The position numbers were made by a program, and so were the translations under genes. Shown here one piece after another: positions 6,114 through 6,994 of a DNA stretch of 6,994 nt. The stretch is taken from contig CAZYER010000059.1 of the NCBI GenBank assembly GCA_964646525.1, positions 1-6,994 on the forward strand. The letters run 5' to 3'. Every line of letters starts with the position of its first letter. Position 1 is the first letter of the stretch. The stretch comes from GCA-002282575 sp964646525 (lineage in GTDB: Bacteria; Pseudomonadota; Gammaproteobacteria; Thiomicrospirales; Thiomicrospiraceae). The notes under the pieces were generated by a model, which made no database searches, had not been told where the DNA came from, and saw only the letters and a list, made by a program, of their open reading frames with translations.

Positions 6114-6754
6114 GATTTTTCGTTGCGATTAATGGCATCTATGACTGGCAAGGGGTAACGATTAAAAATACTGCAAAAGAGTTCAGCTGTTTTCTGGGTA
6201 TCGTACAAGGCACCGTGTGCTTGGTGATTGTCCCAACTCATACCCGAAAACATCGCCGCTTTCGCTAATACCGTTTGACCATAAACCAAGGCGCCAAGGG
6301 TAACGCTGTCGAGGGTGCTGAACTGATGAAACGGGCATTTGAGCTTGTTTCTTTCTGCCGCCGCTTTCACAAACGATAGGTCAAAAAAGGCATTGTGTCC
6401 GCATAAGATAGCGCGGGTGCAACCCGTTTCTTTCACCCGCTTTTGAATAGGGATGAAAATTTGTTCCATCGCTAGCTTTTCATCAATGGCTAAACGTAGC
6501 TGACTGTGTGGGTCGTAGCCTAAAAAGTCTTTAGCTGCTTGCTCAATGTTTGCACCGGCAAAGGGTTTAACATGCGCATGAATGGTTTCACCCGGCACTA
6601 ACAGGCCGTCGCTATCAATATCTAAAATCACTGCTGCAATTTCTAATAAGGCATCGGTTTGTGGGTTAAAACCACCCGTTTCGACATCGATAACAACAGG
6701 TAAAAAACCGCGTACACGGCGGGCAAGAGGGTGTTTAGGGTGTTTGGAACTCAT
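6110..6754 (-). CDS. rnt: Ribonuclease T (DEDDh 3'-5' exoribonuclease)
   Basis: This 214-residue cytoplasmic enzyme belongs to the DnaQ-like exonuclease family. It trims 3' ends of tRNA, 23S and 5S rRNA and other small RNAs and removes the terminal A of tRNA in end turnover; it also acts on DNA 3' ends. All five catalytic residues are present: D23 and E25 in V-V-I-D-V-E-T-G-G-F, D125 in H-N-A-F-F-D-L-S-F, and H180 and D185 in H-G-A-L-Y-D-T-Q-K-T. Their spacing is almost the same as in E. coli RNase T (D23, E25, D125, H181, D186). The length is typical. The ATG at 6754 gives the standard N-terminus, but its Shine-Dalgarno is poor (GATGAG a few bases upstream). It converges on the DUF423 gene with a 4-base overlap of stop codons. 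No neighbour shares its pathway. Confidence 0.95.
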   Translation of the reverse strand: MSSKHPKHPLARRVRGFLPVVIDVETGGFNPQTDALLEIAAVILDIDSDGLLVPGETIHAHVKPFAGANIEQAAKDFLGYDPHSQLRLAIDEKLAMEQIFIPIQKRVKETGCTRAILCGHNAFFDLSFVKAAAERNKLKCPFHQFSTLDSVTLGALVYGQTVLAKAAMFSGMSWDNHQAHGALYDTQKTAELFCSIFNRYPLPVIDAINRNEKS

Positions 6755-6804
6755 TCAGCGACTCATCATTAGCTTGTTGGCTACACTGCCAACTCAAGGT
6801 GACG

Positions 6805-6810
6805 ATTGTA
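6805..6810 (-). promoter_or_regulatory. Possible -10 box of rnt
   Basis: On the minus strand this reads TACAAT, one base from the sigma-70 consensus TATAAT, and would give a leader of roughly 45 bases before the rnt start. No recognisable -35 hexamer sits 16-18 bases upstream, so the call is weak. Confidence 0.3.
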
Positions 6811-6901
6811 CCCAATTATGCGTGGTGATGCTTGGCTTATTGTGATGTTAGGTTGTTAATACTCGACTACAAACAAAAGAACTCATGGCAGAATACGGAC
6901 T

Positions 6902-6914
6902 GTTAAGGGTTAAC
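6902..6914. repeat. Hyphenated palindrome GTTAA-GGG-TTAAC
   Basis: A perfect 5-base inverted repeat flanks a GGG centre. It shares the octamer AAGGGTTA (6905-6912) with the larger palindrome to the right (6966-6973). It is short enough to be chance alone; the shared octamer is the reason to list it. It lies 148 bases or more upstream of the rnt start. Confidence 0.4.
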
Positions 6915-6960
6915 TCGGCAAACCCACTTCATCTACATAAGTGGACTGGCTACACTATTT

Positions 6961-6993
6961 CGTACAAGGGTTAGTTAAACTATCCCTATTACG
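6961..6993. repeat. Long imperfect palindrome at the right edge, possible operator
   Basis: The core is AGGGTTAGTT (6967-6976), a central A, then AACTATCCCT (6978-6987): nine of ten positions pair. After two unpaired bases on each side, CGTA (6961-6964) pairs with TACG (6990-6993). The one-base centre makes a good hairpin unlikely, and no T-run follows on either strand, so a dimeric protein's DNA site is more likely than a terminator. The gene it would serve is outside the window. Confidence 0.5.
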
Positions 6994-6994
6994 G

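Larger units (their letters stand above)
6755..6994. other. Intergenic region with no convincing gene
   Basis: These 240 bases upstream of rnt contain no coding region I can support. A 29-codon reading frame (6885-6974, plus strand) starts with ATG but has no good ribosome site and no family resemblance I recognise. The stretch holds the rnt promoter region, a 10-base direct repeat TGGCTACACT (6778-6787 and 6947-6956), a weak hairpin CCACTT/AAGTGG (6924-6929 with 6939-6944, nine-base loop) and two inverted repeats listed separately. I see no tRNA arm sequences and no T-rich terminator. The next gene presumably begins or ends beyond the right edge. Confidence 0.6.

Noticed and set aside
6924..6944. 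Hairpin CCACTT/AAGTGG as a terminator.
   Set aside because: The stem is only six pairs with a nine-base loop and has no T-run on either side.
6885..6974. A 29-codon plus-strand frame beginning M-A-E-Y-G-L-L.
   Set aside because: The only upstream purine stretch is a poor ribosome site, no known peptide family is recognised, and a frame this short is expected by chance.

Overview
The window reads as chromosomal DNA of a gammaproteobacterium. The main evidence is a complete ribonuclease T gene with all five DEDDh residues; this enzyme is largely confined to Gammaproteobacteria. The ComM protein is also of the gammaproteobacterial kind, without the cysteine-rich insert of other lineages. Base composition is moderate and even, genes are tightly packed, and I see no insertion sequence, CRISPR array, rRNA or tRNA. 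I cannot name the genus; a sulfur-oxidiser or methanotroph-type relative is a guess.

Layout. Positions 30-813 hold a small membrane protein of the SirB2 family and a divergent Fur/Zur-type metalloregulator, closed by a Rho-independent terminator at 827-856. A gene-free gap of about 90 bases follows and probably contains the promoter of the next block. Positions 945-4125 form a three-gene unit: a porin-like outer-membrane protein with histidine-rich segments, a periplasmic ZnuA-type metal-binding protein, and a ZnuB-type inner-membrane permease. Positions 4201-6113 hold comM (a AAA+ ATPase acting in DNA recombination during transformation) and a small DUF423 membrane protein. On the opposite strand, rnt (6754-6110) converges on DUF423, and the two stop codons overlap. 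The last 240 bases (6755-6994) contain no convincing gene but several inverted repeats.

How the genes fit together. The regulator, outer-membrane protein, binding protein and permease cover three compartments of a metal-uptake route, most likely for zinc: entry through the outer membrane, capture in the periplasm, and import across the inner membrane, under a Fur-family repressor. The ATPase (ZnuC) that must power the permease is not in the window, so it lies elsewhere or the permease borrows one. The most interesting points are the histidine-rich porin, the missing ATPase, the regulator with only half of the usual structural-zinc cysteines, and the long imperfect palindrome at the right edge. 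The other genes are ordinary housekeeping genes.
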